From positions 991,048 to 1,055,047 of the forward strand of contig NW_003314267.1 in the NCBI RefSeq assembly GCF_000143415.4: a stretch of 64,000 bases of DNA, read 5' to 3'. Shown here piece by piece: positions 41,946 through 54,224 of this stretch. Each line of letters starts with the position of its first letter. Positions within the stretch are counted from its first letter, which is position 1. The stretch comes from Selaginella moellendorffii. Lineage: Eukaryota > Streptophyta > Lycopodiopsida > Selaginellales > Selaginellaceae. The position numbers and the translations under genes are program-made. The notes beneath the pieces are model-generated. The model searched no databases and was not told the origin of the DNA. It saw nothing but the letters and a program-made list of their open reading frames with translations.

Positions 41946-42137
41946 CTAGTTCCTGACCAAGCTCCGGCCGATTTTCAGCAGCCTCTTTAAGCCCGAGTCA
42001 TTGCTCTTGATCTTGTGCGGGACGTAGATCACTTCCACATCCGGAGGGATTGGTCTCGCTGCTATCATGCCTTGCACTCGCGGCTGGAAGCTCGCGGCCT
42101 TGATCTCTTGCTGCGAGCTTCCATCCTTTGTCGCCAT
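41946..42137 (-). CDS. Short conserved 63-codon ORF, unit 2
   Basis: Identical to the unit 1 version; see 37160-37351. Confidence 0.3.
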   Translation of the reverse strand: MATKDGSSQQEIKAASFQPRVQGMIAARPIPPDVEVIYVPHKIKSNDSGLKRLLKIGRSLVRN

Positions 42138-42265
42138 CTTAGTTCTTTTTCTTTCTTTCTTCTCTCTTCGCGATTGTTTCCTCTTATCTTGCTTCGAGCT
42201 TTTGTTAAGTTTTCAGTCTTCTTCATCACTTGATTCTTCTCGAGCTTTTGGTTTTGTTGGTTTTG

Positions 42266-42746
42266 GGTTTGGGTTCTCTAAAATGCAAGAAGATAAGCAA
42301 CAGGAAGGACTGATATCTTTCGATTCATACAGGCTCTGTTATCCGAGGTTATCTGCGTGCAAGGAACGGAGCAAGGAACAGTAGCCACGTCTGCGAGTTA
42401 GATGGCTTTTGAGTGGTGGAACGCCTGCAACCGCCCAGAGAACTCTGTCCGTCATCAGGAAGGCGCGACCAAACTTCTTGCTTGGGCTTCCTGGACTCGC
42501 CGTTCGTTCGTGCTTCTTCTTTTTCTGATCTTGCTTGTCCAATGACTCCCCTGGCATTCCATTGTAGCAAACCTCTCCGCTTGCGCCTCGTTCTCACTGC
42601 CGGTGCCATGCTCTTCAGGTGAAAAAAAGTACTTTTTCTCCTTTTTTGAGGCTTATAGTCGCTTTGTGTTTGATCCGGGCGCAGCGTTGAGCGGCACTAA
42701 TGAAATCACTGAAAGAGGCCAGAGCTTCTCGCATTTGTTATTTGCC
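42266..42746 (+). pseudogene. Folate-receptor-like scrambled fragment, unit 2
   Basis: Same internal inversion and junctions as unit 1. Confidence 0.7.
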
Positions 42747-43427
42747 ACATCAGCAAATATAACTCCACGTCAGCACTAAATCAGGACCCAACATGTTCAA
42801 CATGACTCAAAAGAGGAAGCGATTGATGCTTGGTTTTCATCGCATAGTTTCTTTCTTTTTTTTTTCTAGCTGAAGAGGAACAATACGTTCAGAGTAAATG
42901 CTCGTGAGTATATTGGGCTTTTCATGCTTCACTGCAAAAGAGGGCCCTTCACACTTCACTGATTCCTGACGATCCTCCTCCACAGCTCTTACTCTTCCAG
43001 AGGAAAGTTCTTGATCAAAGTTGTGTTTCTTATTTATTTCTTTAAAATCCAAGAAAATGCTTCTTTAATATGGTGCTACCGACCATGGTGGAGATGAACT
43101 GCACAAAGGTGGGCCGGCACCAGGCATAGGAATAGTTTGATATACGCATTGCCTTTTGTTTTGCAACTCCCTACACACTGGATTTCGTCATCCTCGGAAA
43201 CATCAGTTTGACAAAGTCAGTGTTTTTCTGCAACTATATAAACGATCATAGCTTTGAGATCCTACCAAGCATCTCATCCCAAGCCACCAAACATTTCAGG
43301 GCAACATTTCATCTCTCAGGAGCAACAAGGAGCTTCTCAAGAAAGAACAACATCGATCTGCTAAATCTCCTGGTTTCTATCACCAAGAAAGCAAAGCGAA
43401 GAGAGTTTTCAAAACAAGATCATCTCC

Positions 43428-44088
43428 ATGTCTAGTTCCCGTGCAATTCTCCTCGCGATCCTCGTCACCATCTCTGCTGCATTCTCACTTGCCGACCCGG
43501 ACGCACTCCAAGACTTTTGCGTGCGCGACACCAGCGCCACTGCCCCCATCATCAACGGCTTCACCTGCAAGCCCGCTGCCGCCACCGCCGCTGCCGACTT
43601 CAAAGTTCTCGGGCCTTCAGAAATCCGGGAACACCAACAACAAGCTTGGCTCCGCCGTCACCGCCGCAAACGTGACCTCCTTCCCGGGGCTCAACACCCT
43701 CGGAGTCTCCTTCGCAAGGGCCGACTACGCTCCATTCGGTGTCAATGCACCGCACGTCCATCCCCGGGGCACTGAGATCCTCTACGTTCAGCAGGGGACT
43801 CTCTACGCGGGATTCGTGAGCACCACCAACAACACGCTCTTCGCGCAGACCTTGCATCCGGGTGATCTCTTCGTGTTCCCTCGGGGCCTTGTGCACTTCC
43901 CGCTCAATGTCGGCGAGACCCCCGCCGTGGCTCTCGCGGGATTCAACTCCCAGAACGCAGGTGTCACCGCAGTTGCCAAGGCCGTGTTTGCGTCCAATCC
44001 CGCCATCACCGATGCTGTGCTTGAGAAGGCGTTTCAGATCAATCCGGAGCTCGTCGACCGCCTCCGGGAGGTCATCATGGCCACTTGA
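43428..44088 (+). pseudogene. Germin-like gene copy 3, +1 frameshift
   Basis: Carries the same extra A (about 43602-43604) as copies 2, 4 and 5. Confidence 0.85.
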
Positions 44089-44275
44089 AAGAAAGAAGTG
44101 TGTTTCTCTTTGTGTATGATATTCTTTTTCCCCATTTGGATAAAACTAAATTTTGTTTCGAATATCTGGTTTTGTTAGCCACCTTTCCGCTAAAATTACA
44201 AAAAGATTCATGTAAACTACGCATTTTTAAATGATGCTCTGTTCTCCGACCGAATGTCCTATGCCCGTCCTATTC

Positions 44276-45319
44276 CTATGCGTGCATTTGCCGGAAGGGG
44301 CAGCGCAAGCCTCCATCGTAGTATGGTCCAAGCTTGCCTGATTTCAGCGCTCCCAGCTCCGCCAGCTTGTATCCCTTCTCGAATGCTGGTGGGCGATACA
44401 CATTCACGTTGAGCTGCCGGTACTCTTCCGGATTGGCAGCGGGATTGGGACACCAGTCCACCTCAATGCTGCCCTTTGCATCCTCCACACGTCTGGGAGG
44501 CAAGAACGCGGACACGAAGCTCCCGGCCAGCAGCTTGAACGCACCCAAGATGATCCACTCCACAATTGCTGGAGGCCTTTCCAATCCAACAGCGCTCCTG
44601 ATTGTGGGATCGATGAGTGCACAGATCCCAGTCTCGACCAGCGGCTGCACGGGGTGAGGAAATGCATCCAGCACCAGATGCTTGAGATCCTGGACGATGC
44701 TCTTGTTCTTGTCCGTGAAGATGGCGTTCTTGGCCTCGTAATCGCGAATGTACTCCCGCATCTCTGGAATGCTATCTGGGATGGTTGTGATGCCCATCCT
44801 CACGCCCACGTCGTGCCACACAACATACGCGGCCTCCTTCTCGCTGTCGGTCCACTTGCGGAATCCAAATCTCTCGGAGAAATCAATGGGGCTGACCACG
44901 TTGAGGCAGAGGACGTAGGCGAATTGGTCGTTTGGGATCTTGAATTTGTTGTGGATTCCATTCAATCTCCTCACCGCGTACGAGCCGCGATCGCTGTCGA
45001 CGTGGTGGTGGATCATCTCGCTCACCAGAATGTTGGTCTCGGCGGCGCGCTTCTGCGGATCCTTGAGGCCGTACTTGGTCTTGAAGAGCAGATTTGTGAT
45101 CCCCGGGATGCCCAGCGTGCGGATTGTGCCAAACTCGAGCGCCTTTTGCGAGAGGAAGGGGAATTCCACCGAGTACATGTACCACAGGATCTTGTGTGCG
45201 TCTCTCACGGGGTGGAGCGACGCTAGAAATCGTGCCCTCTCTTCTCTCTTGCGGATACACACCATCTTCCATGCTGCAGCCATCACGAGAAACGCAATCA
45301 TCAACACGATTGCAGCCAT
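44276..45319 (-). CDS. mpaB-type ER-bound oxygenase, copy 3
   Basis: 347 aa, same protein as copy 2; TATA at 45416-45422. Confidence 0.8.
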   Translation of the reverse strand: MAAIVLMIAFLVMAAAWKMVCIRKREERARFLASLHPVRDAHKILWYMYSVEFPFLSQKALEFGTIRTLGIPGITNLLFKTKYGLKDPQKRAAETNILVSEMIHHHVDSDRGSYAVRRLNGIHNKFKIPNDQFAYVLCLNVVSPIDFSERFGFRKWTDSEKEAAYVVWHDVGVRMGITTIPDSIPEMREYIRDYEAKNAIFTDKNKSIVQDLKHLVLDAFPHPVQPLVETGICALIDPTIRSAVGLERPPAIVEWIILGAFKLLAGSFVSAFLPPRRVEDAKGSIEVDWCPNPAANPEEYRQLNVNVYRPPAFEKGYKLAELGALKSGKLGPYYDGGLRCPFRQMHA

Positions 45320-45584
45320 GTTGAAATTGATCGATCTGATCAACTTGATTGGAGAATGGCTGCTTTTGTTTTCTACTCCTCTGTGGGTTGAGGAAACAGA
45401 GGCTGGAGAAGGGTCTTTTATACTATCCGAGCTATCAGCCACGTTTTTTTATTTCCGTGTGATCCGTATTTTGCACCATACGCGTAGCCATATACTTGGG
45501 AGAGAATTCCTTTTTGTTCTATTCGGTGCACGTTTTCCATACAATTATCTGGTCCATGCAATATATCGGTCCTACCAACTTCGT

Positions 45585-45955
45585 TTAAGATAGTTTCACC
45601 ATCCACAAAGTAATGCGGATAATCTTAATTACAAGGTTTCCACGAGATATAATCCCACGGGCTTTTCTTCCTTGCCTTCGCCCCTCCTCCTCCTCCTCTT
45701 CCTTCATCACGGGTTTGTATGCCTCCCCCATGTCTTCCGGACACGACTTGATCCACTGGCTGCAAATCGGGCACTTCATCTGGATGGTCGATATTTGCAC
45801 CGCGCACTCCTCACACATGAGATGGTTGCACGGCAGCAGCGCTTTTGTTCTCGTCCCCTCCCCGCATACACTGCAGTCAGGATCATATTTATCCTGTAGC
45901 TGGCATTCGGCTTAGGCACCGTACAGCGTACGATGGGCTGCCACCCTTCCGCCAT
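45585..45955 (-). pseudogene. RING-finger gene, unit 3, frameshifted
   Basis: Same 7-bp deletion; shares the TGCAGTCAGG marker with unit 2. Confidence 0.65.
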
Positions 45956-46545
45956 AGCCGTGATCTTGGCCCCGAGCACGTACTTGATGGCAGCGAAGCC
46001 GTAATCTCCAACTGCCCGAATCTCCAAGGATTGTCGTGAGGATGAGATCCACGAAGGAGCCCTAGTCGAAGAACCAGCTCAATCCCAGGCCAAAGACCGT
46101 AAGCTTGTGATATTGGGGTGATCTTGGTGAGATCTGGGAAGAGTGATTGTTGATGTGTTCTTGTTGTTGCTGCCTGCTAAAGGAAGTTGTGGTTTTACTA
46201 CCTTGTTGTTGCTGCCTACCTACGTGGTTTTACTACTTTCAATCTTGATTTTTTTGTTGTTTCCATAGCAAAAAATTGTAAGAAATAGTTAACACAACTC
46301 AAGCTACTTCTCTCTACACTTGTTATGCAGGCAACAATGACTAGTGGCTGGCTCACTGGTTTGATCGAGCATGATAGTAAGGACTTCATACTGCCACTGC
46401 TTCTTTCCCCGCTGCTGGGCGGCCTTTTAAGCGAGTTGCTCGTATTTAACCCAGGGCACAAAATGTGGAGCATAGTCATTATGTCACCAAACTTTCAAGT
46501 AATCCCCATCATTCTGTGAAGTTTTACTCATCGAGATTTGGTTCT

Positions 46546-46676
46546 AAGAGATAACTTGCTCAAGCTGGGCATCCTCCTCCCTCCTCCCTACAGCTGCCGC
46601 ATAGATATTGGCCCTCCCCTCAAGAGTGGCAAACACTCGCCGGGCTTCCACCATGCTGCCGCATTGGCCGTAGACA
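46546..46676 (-). pseudogene. PPR fragment scar, unit 3
   Basis: Same deletion junction as in unit 2. Confidence 0.7.
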
Positions 46677-46731
46677 AAACCAGTATAAAAGGCACATTCT
46701 CTACGATAAAAATCTCCACACTGTCTGCGTC

Positions 46732-46923
46732 CTAGTTCCTGACCAAGCTCCGGCCGATTTTCAGCAGCCTCTTTAAGCCCGAGTCATTGCTCTTGATCTT
46801 GTGCGGGACGTAGATCACTTCCACATCCGGAGGGATTGGTCTCGCTGCTATCATGCCTTGCACTCGCGGCTGGAAGCTCGCGGCCTTGATCTCTTGCTGC
46901 GAGCTTCCATCCTTTGTCGCCAT
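46732..46923 (-). CDS. Short conserved 63-codon ORF, unit 3
   Basis: Identical to the unit 1 version. Confidence 0.3.
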   Translation of the reverse strand: MATKDGSSQQEIKAASFQPRVQGMIAARPIPPDVEVIYVPHKIKSNDSGLKRLLKIGRSLVRN

Positions 46924-47051
46924 CTTAGTTCTTTTTCTTTCTTTCTTCTCTCTTCGCGATTGTTTCCTCTTATCTTGCTTCGAGCTTTTGTTAAGTTTTC
47001 AGTCTTCTTCATCACTTGATTCTTCTCGAGCTTTTGGTTTTGTTGGTTTTG

Positions 47052-47532
47052 GGTTTGGGTTCTCTAAAATGCAAGAAGATAAGCAACAGGAAGGACTGAT
47101 ATCTTTCGATTCATACAGGCTCTGTTATCCGAGGTTATCTGCGTGCAAGGAACGGAGCAAGGAACAGTAGCCACGTCTGCGAGTTAGATGGCTTTTGAGT
47201 GGTGGAACGCCTGCAACCGCCCAGAGAACTCTGTCCGTCATCAGGAAGGCGCGACCAAACTTCTTGCTTGGGCTTCCTGGACTCGCCGTTCGTTCGTGCT
47301 TCTTCTTTTTCTGATCTTGCTTGTCCAATGACTCCCCTGGCATTCCATTGTAGCAAACCTCTCCGCTTGCGCCTCGTTCTCACTGCCGGTGCCATGCTCT
47401 TCAGGTGAAAAAAAGTACTTTTTCTCCTTTTTTGAGGCTTATAGTCGCTTTGTGTTTGATCCGGGCGCAGCGTTGAGCGGCACTAATGAAATCACTGAAA
47501 GAGGCCAGAGCTTCTCGCATTTGTTATTTGCC
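47052..47532 (+). pseudogene. Folate-receptor-like scrambled fragment, unit 3
   Basis: Same internal inversion and junctions as unit 1. Confidence 0.7.
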
Positions 47533-48213
47533 ACATCAGCAAATATAACTCCACGTCAGCACTAAATCAGGACCCAACATGTTCAACATGACTCAAAAGA
47601 GGAAGCGATTGATGCTTGGTTTTCATCGCATAGTTTCTTTCTTTTTTTTTTCTAGCTGAAGAGGAACAATACGTTCAGAGTAAATGCTCGTGAGTATATT
47701 GGGCTTTTCATGCTTCACTGCAAAAGAGGGCCCTTCACACTTCACTGATTCCTGACGATCCTCCTCCACAGCTCTTACTCTTCCAGAGGAAAGTTCTTGA
47801 TCAAAGTTGTGTTTCTTATTTATTTCTTTAAAATCCAAGAAAATGCTTCTTTAATATGGTGCTACCGACCATGGTGGAGATGAACTGCACAAAGGTGGGC
47901 CGGCACCAGGCATAGGAATAGTTTGATATACGCATTGCCTTTTGTTTTGCAACTCCCTACACACTGGATTTCGTCATCCTCGGAAACATCAGTTTGACAA
48001 AGTCAGTGTTTTTCTGCAACTATATAAACGATCATAGCTTTGAGATCCTACCAAGCATCTCATCCCAAGCCACCAAACATTTCAGGGCAACATTTCATCT
48101 CTCAGGAGCAACAAGGAGCTTCTCAAGAAAGAACAACATCGATCTGCTAAATCTCCTGGTTTCTATCACCAAGAAAGCAAAGCGAAGAGAGTTTTCAAAA
48201 CAAGATCATCTCC

Positions 48214-48874
48214 ATGTCTAGTTCCCGTGCAATTCTCCTCGCGATCCTCGTCACCATCTCTGCTGCATTCTCACTTGCCGACCCGGACGCACTCCAAGAC
48301 TTTTGCGTGCGCGACACCAGCGCCACTGCCCCCATCATCAACGGCTTCACCTGCAAGCCCGCTGCCGCCACCGCCGCTGCCGACTTCAAAGTTCTCGGGC
48401 CTTCAGAAATCCGGGAACACCAACAACAAGCTTGGCTCCGCCGTCACCGCCGCAAACGTGACCTCCTTCCCGGGGCTCAACACCCTCGGAGTCTCCTTCG
48501 CAAGGGCCGACTACGCTCCATTCGGTGTCAATGCACCGCACGTCCATCCCCGGGGCACTGAGATCCTCTACGTTCAGCAGGGGACTCTCTACGCGGGATT
48601 CGTGAGCACCACCAACAACACGCTCTTCGCGCAGACCTTGCATCCGGGTGATCTCTTCGTGTTCCCTCGGGGCCTTGTGCACTTCCCGCTCAATGTCGGC
48701 GAGACCCCCGCCGTGGCTCTCGCGGGATTCAACTCCCAGAACGCAGGTGTCACCGCAGTTGCCAAGGCCGTGTTTGCGTCCAATCCCGCCATCACCGATG
48801 CTGTGCTTGAGAAGGCGTTTCAGATCAATCCGGAGCTCGTCGACCGCCTCCGGGAGGTCATCATGGCCACTTGA
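48214..48874 (+). pseudogene. Germin-like gene copy 4, +1 frameshift
   Basis: Same extra A (about 48388-48390). Confidence 0.85.
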
Positions 48875-49061
48875 AAGAAAGAAGTGTGTTTCTCTTTGTG
48901 TATGATATTCTTTTTCCCCATTTGGATAAAACTAAATTTTGTTTCGAATATCTGGTTTTGTTAGCCACCTTTCCGCTAAAATTACAAAAAGATTCATGTA
49001 AACTACGCATTTTTAAATGATGCTCTGTTCTCCGACCGAATGTCCTATGCCCGTCCTATTC

Positions 49062-50105
49062 CTATGCGTGCATTTGCCGGAAGGGGCAGCGCAAGCCTCC
49101 ATCGTAGTATGGTCCAAGCTTGCCTGATTTCAGCGCTCCCAGCTCCGCCAGCTTGTATCCCTTCTCGAATGCTGGTGGGCGATACACATTCACGTTGAGC
49201 TGCCGGTACTCTTCCGGATTGGCAGCGGGATTGGGACACCAGTCCACCTCAATGCTGCCCTTTGCATCCTCCACACGTCTGGGAGGCAAGAACGCGGACA
49301 CGAAGCTCCCGGCCAGCAGCTTGAACGCACCCAAGATGATCCACTCCACAATTGCTGGAGGCCTTTCCAATCCAACAGCGCTCCTGATTGTGGGATCGAT
49401 GAGTGCACAGATCCCAGTCTCGACCAGCGGCTGCACGGGGTGAGGAAATGCATCCAGCACCAGATGCTTGAGATCCTGGACGATGCTCTTGTTCTTGTCC
49501 GTGAAGATGGCGTTCTTGGCCTCGTAATCGCGAATGTACTCCCGCATCTCTGGAATGCTATCTGGGATGGTTGTGATGCCCATCCTCACGCCCACGTCGT
49601 GCCACACAACATACGCGGCCTCCTTCTCGCTGTCGGTCCACTTGCGGAATCCAAATCTCTCGGAGAAATCAATGGGGCTGACCACGTTGAGGCAGAGGAC
49701 GTAGGCGAATTGGTCGTTTGGGATCTTGAATTTGTTGTGGATTCCATTCAATCTCCTCACCGCGTACGAGCCGCGATCGCTGTCGACGTGGTGGTGAATC
49801 ATCTCGCTCACCAGAATGTTGGTCTCGGCGGCGCGCTTCTGCGGATCCTTGAGGCCGTACTTGGTCTTGAAGAGCAGATTTGTGATCCCCGGGATGCCCA
49901 GCGTGCGGATTGTGCCAAACTCGAGCGCCTTTTGCGAGAGGAAGGGGAATTCCACCGAGTACATGTACCACAGGATCTTGTGTGCGTCTCTCACGGGGTG
50001 GAGCGACGCTAGAAATCGTGCCCTCTCTTCTCTCTTGCGGATACACACCATCTTCCATGCTGCAGCCATCACGAGAAACGCAATCATCAACACGATTGCA
50101 GCCAT
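49062..50105 (-). CDS. mpaB-type ER-bound oxygenase, copy 4
   Basis: 347 aa, same protein as copies 2, 3 and 5. One silent change is visible (ATC to ATT, Ile103, at about 49797). Confidence 0.8.
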   Translation of the reverse strand: MAAIVLMIAFLVMAAAWKMVCIRKREERARFLASLHPVRDAHKILWYMYSVEFPFLSQKALEFGTIRTLGIPGITNLLFKTKYGLKDPQKRAAETNILVSEMIHHHVDSDRGSYAVRRLNGIHNKFKIPNDQFAYVLCLNVVSPIDFSERFGFRKWTDSEKEAAYVVWHDVGVRMGITTIPDSIPEMREYIRDYEAKNAIFTDKNKSIVQDLKHLVLDAFPHPVQPLVETGICALIDPTIRSAVGLERPPAIVEWIILGAFKLLAGSFVSAFLPPRRVEDAKGSIEVDWCPNPAANPEEYRQLNVNVYRPPAFEKGYKLAELGALKSGKLGPYYDGGLRCPFRQMHA

Positions 50106-50370
50106 GTTGAAATTGATCGATCTGATCAACTTGATTGGAGAATGGCTGCTTTTGTTTTCTACTCCTCTGTGGGTTGAGGAAACAGAGGCTGGAGAAGGGT
50201 CTTTTATACTATCCGAGCTATCAGCCACGTTTTTTTATTTCCGTGTGATCCGTATTTTGCACCATACGCGTAGCCATATACTTGGGAGAGAATTCCTTTT
50301 TGTTCTATTCGGTGCACGTTTTCCATACAATTATCTGGTCCATGCAATATATCGGTCCTACCAACTTCGT

Positions 50371-50741
50371 TTAAGATAGTTTCACCATCCACAAAGTAAT
50401 GCGGATAATCTTAATTACAAGGTTTCCACGAGATATAATCCCACGGGCTTTTCTTCCTTGCCTTCGCCCCTCCTCCTCCTCCTCTTCCTTCATCACGGGT
50501 TTGTATGCCTCCCCCATGTCTTCCGGACACGACTTGATCCACTGGCTGCAAATCGGGCACTTCATCTGGATGGTCGATATTTGCACCGCGCACTCCTCAC
50601 ACATGAGATGGTTGCACGGCAGCAGCGCTTTTGTTCTCGTCCCCTCCCCGCATACACTGCACTCAGGATCATATTTATCCTGTAGCTGGCATTCGGCTTA
50701 GGCACCGTACAGCGTACGATGGGCTGCCACCCTTCCGCCAT
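50371..50741 (-). pseudogene. RING-finger gene, unit 4, frameshifted
   Basis: Same 7-bp deletion; has the unit 1 marker TGCACTCAGG, unlike units 2 and 3. Confidence 0.65.
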
Positions 50742-51334
50742 AGCCGTGATCTTGGCCCCGAGCACGTACTTGATGGCAGCGAAGCCGTAATCTCCAACTG
50801 CCCGAATCTCCAAGGATTGTCGTGAGGATGAGATCCACGAAGGAGCCCTAGTCGAAGAACCAGCTCAATCCCAGGCCAAAGACCGTAAGCTTGTGATATT
50901 GGGGTGATCTTGGTGAGATCTGGGAAGAGTGATTGTTGATGTGTTCTTGTTGTTGCTGCCTGCTAAAGGAAGTTGTGGTTTTACTACCTTGTTGTTGCTG
51001 CCTACCTACGTGGTTTTACTACTTTCAATCTTGATTTTTTTGTTGTTTCCATAGCAAAAAATTGTAAGAAATAGTTAACACAACTCAAGCTACTTCTCTC
51101 TACACTTGTTATGCAGGCAACAATGACTAGTGGCTGGCTCACTGGTTTGATCGAGCATGATAGTAAGGACTTCATACTGCCACTGCTTCTTTCCCCGCTG
51201 CTGGGCGGCCTTTTAAGCGAGTTGCTCGTATTTAACCCAGGGCACAAAATGTGGAGCATAGTCATTATGTCACCAAACTTTCAAGTAATCCCCATCATTC
51301 TGTGAAGTTTTACTCATCGAGATTTGGTTCTTGC

Positions 51335-51817
51335 TCAAGCTGGGTCCTCCCTACAGCTGCCGCATAGATATTGGCCATGAGAACGTAAGCTCAAACACCA
51401 CCCTTCCAAACTCCATATTCTTCCAATTCGCACACGCGCCAGCACCACCATCCAAATCCTCACGTTTGCTTCCACCGGCATGCTCCTCAAAACACCTACA
51501 GCCTCCTCGATTTGGTTTTCTCCTCCCAGCAAATCCACCAGGCAAGTGCAAGTGCAGTGCTCGATCCCAAGAGCTAAATCGCATGTTTTCTTCAGCATCT
51601 CGAAGAGCTCCCTGCCTGGATCGACCAGTCCGGCAACCGTGAGAACCAAGAGGAATGTTGGAGCATCCAGCTTGCACCACTCCTCTTGCATCCTCCCGAA
51701 CAATTCAAACACCTTGGCGGTGTTTCGTGGATGGCGGTACCCTGCTATCAGTGCGTTCCAAGTTACCGACTCTCGCCTCCCCTCAAGAGTGGCAAACACT
51801 CGCCGGGCTTCCACCAT
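51335..51817 (-). pseudogene. PPR C-terminal fragment, unit 4
   Basis: Matches the unit 1 fragment over the whole 160-codon frame, while units 2 and 3 between them carry the deleted form. Confidence 0.8.
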
Positions 51818-51894
51818 GCTGCCGCATTGGCCGTAGACAAAACCAGTATAAAAGGCACATTCTCTACGATAAAAATCTCCACACTGTCTGCGTC

Positions 51895-52086
51895 CTAGTT
51901 CCTGACCAAGCTCCGGCCGATTTTCAGCAGCCTCTTTAAGCCCGAGTCATTGCTCTTGATCTTGTGCGGGACGTAGATCACTTCCACATCCGGAGGGATT
52001 GGTCTCGCTGCTATCATGCCTTGCACTCGCGGCTGGAAGCTCGCGGCCTTGATCTCTTGCTGCGAGCTTCCATCCTTTGTCGCCAT
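51895..52086 (-). CDS. Short conserved 63-codon ORF, unit 4
   Basis: Identical to the unit 1 version. Confidence 0.3.
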   Translation of the reverse strand: MATKDGSSQQEIKAASFQPRVQGMIAARPIPPDVEVIYVPHKIKSNDSGLKRLLKIGRSLVRN

Positions 52087-52214
52087 CTTAGTTCTTTTTC
52101 TTTCTTTCTTCTCTCTTCGCGATTGTTTCCTCTTATCTTGCTTCGAGCTTTTGTTAAGTTTTCAGTCTTCTTCATCACTTGATTCTTCTCGAGCTTTTGG
52201 TTTTGTTGGTTTTG

Positions 52215-52695
52215 GGTTTGGGTTCTCTAAAATGCAAGAAGATAAGCAACAGGAAGGACTGATATCTTTCGATTCATACAGGCTCTGTTATCCGAGGTTA
52301 TCTGCGTGCAAGGAACGGAGCAAGGAACAGTAGCCACGTCTGCGAGTTAGATGGCTTTTGAGTGGTGGAACGCCTGCAACCGCCCAGAGAACTCTGTCCG
52401 TCATCAGGAAGGCGCGACCAAACTTCTTGCTTGGGCTTCCTGGACTCGCCGTTCGTTCGTGCTTCTTCTTTTTCTGATCTTGCTTGTCCAATGACTCCCC
52501 TGGCATTCCATTGTAGCAAACCTCTCCGCTTGCGCCTCGTTCTCACTGCCGGTGCCATGCTCTTCAGGTGAAAAAAAGTACTTTTTCTCCTTTTTTGAGG
52601 CTTATAGTCGCTTTGTGTTTGATCCGGGCGCAGCGTTGAGCGGCACTAATGAAATCACTGAAAGAGGCCAGAGCTTCTCGCATTTGTTATTTGCC
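52215..52695 (+). pseudogene. Folate-receptor-like scrambled fragment, unit 4
   Basis: Same internal inversion and junctions as unit 1. Confidence 0.7.
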
Positions 52696-53376
52696 ACATC
52701 AGCAAATATAACTCCACGTCAGCACTAAATCAGGACCCAACATGTTCAACATGACTCAAAAGAGGAAGCGATTGATGCTTGGTTTTCATCGCATAGTTTC
52801 TTTCTTTTTTTTTTCTAGCTGAAGAGGAACAATACGTTCAGAGTAAATGCTCGTGAGTATATTGGGTTTTTCATGCTTCACTGCAAAAGAGGGCCCTTCA
52901 CACTTCACTGATTCCTGACGATCCTCCTCCACAGCTCTTACTCTTCCAGAGGAAAGTTCTTGATCAAAGTTGTGTTTCTTATTTATTTCTTTAAAATCCA
53001 AGAAAATGCTTCTTTAATATGGTGCTACCGACCATGGTGGAGATGAACTGCACAAAGGTGGGCCGGCACCAGGCATAGGAATAGTTTGATATACGCATTG
53101 CCTTTTGTTTTGCAACTCCCTACACACTGGATTTCGTCATCCTCGGAAACATCAGTTTGACAAAGTCAGTGTTTTTCTGCAACTATATAAACGATCATAG
53201 CTTTGAGATCCTACCAAGCATCTCATCCCAAGCCACCAAACATTTCAGGGCAACATTTCATCTCTCAGGAGCAACAAGGAGCTTCTCAAGAAAGAACAAC
53301 ATCGATCTGCTAAATCTCCTGGTTTCTATCACCAAGAAAGCAAAGCGAAGAGAGTTTTCAAAACAAGATCATCTCC

Positions 53377-54037
53377 ATGTCTAGTTCCCGTGCAATTCTC
53401 CTCGCGATCCTCGTCACCATCTCTGCTGCATTCTCACTTGCCGACCCGGACGCACTCCAAGACTTTTGCGTGCGCGACACCAGCGCCACTGCCCCCATCA
53501 TCAACGGCTTCACCTGCAAGCCCGCTGCCGCCACCGCCGCTGCCGACTTCAAAGTTCTCGGGCCTTCAGAAATCCGGGAACACCAACAACAAGCTTGGCT
53601 CCGCCGTCACCGCCGCAAACGTGACCTCCTTCCCGGGGCTCAACACCCTCGGAGTCTCCTTCGCAAGGGCCGACTACGCTCCATTCGGTGTCAATGCACC
53701 GCACGTCCATCCCCGGGGCACTGAGATCCTCTACGTTCAGCAGGGGACTCTCTACGCGGGATTCGTGAGCACCACCAACAACACGCTCTTCGCGCAGACC
53801 TTGCATCCGGGTGATCTCTTCGTGTTCCCTCGGGGCCTTGTGCACTTCCCGCTCAATGTCGGCGAGACCCCCGCCGTGGCTCTCGCGGGATTCAACTCCC
53901 AGAACGCAGGTGTCACCGCAGTTGCCAAGGCCGTGTTTGCGTCCAATCCCGCCATCACCGATGCTGTGCTTGAGAAGGCGTTTCAGATCAATCCGGAGCT
54001 CGTCGACCGCCTCCGGGAGGTCATCATGGCCACTTGA
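53377..54037 (+). pseudogene. Germin-like gene copy 5, +1 frameshift
   Basis: Same extra A (about 53551-53553); 3' flank reads GAAAGAAAAAAGTG instead of GAAAGAAAGAAGTG. Confidence 0.85.
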
Positions 54038-54224
54038 AAGAAAAAAGTGTGTTTCTCTTTGTGTATGATATTCTTTTTCCCCATTTGGATAAAACTAAAT
54101 TTTGTTTCGAATATCTGGTTTTGTTAGCCACCTTTCCGCTAAAATTACAAAAAGATTCATGTAAACTACGCATTTTTAAATGATGCTCTGTTCTCCGACC
54201 GAATGTCCTATGCCCGTCCTATTC

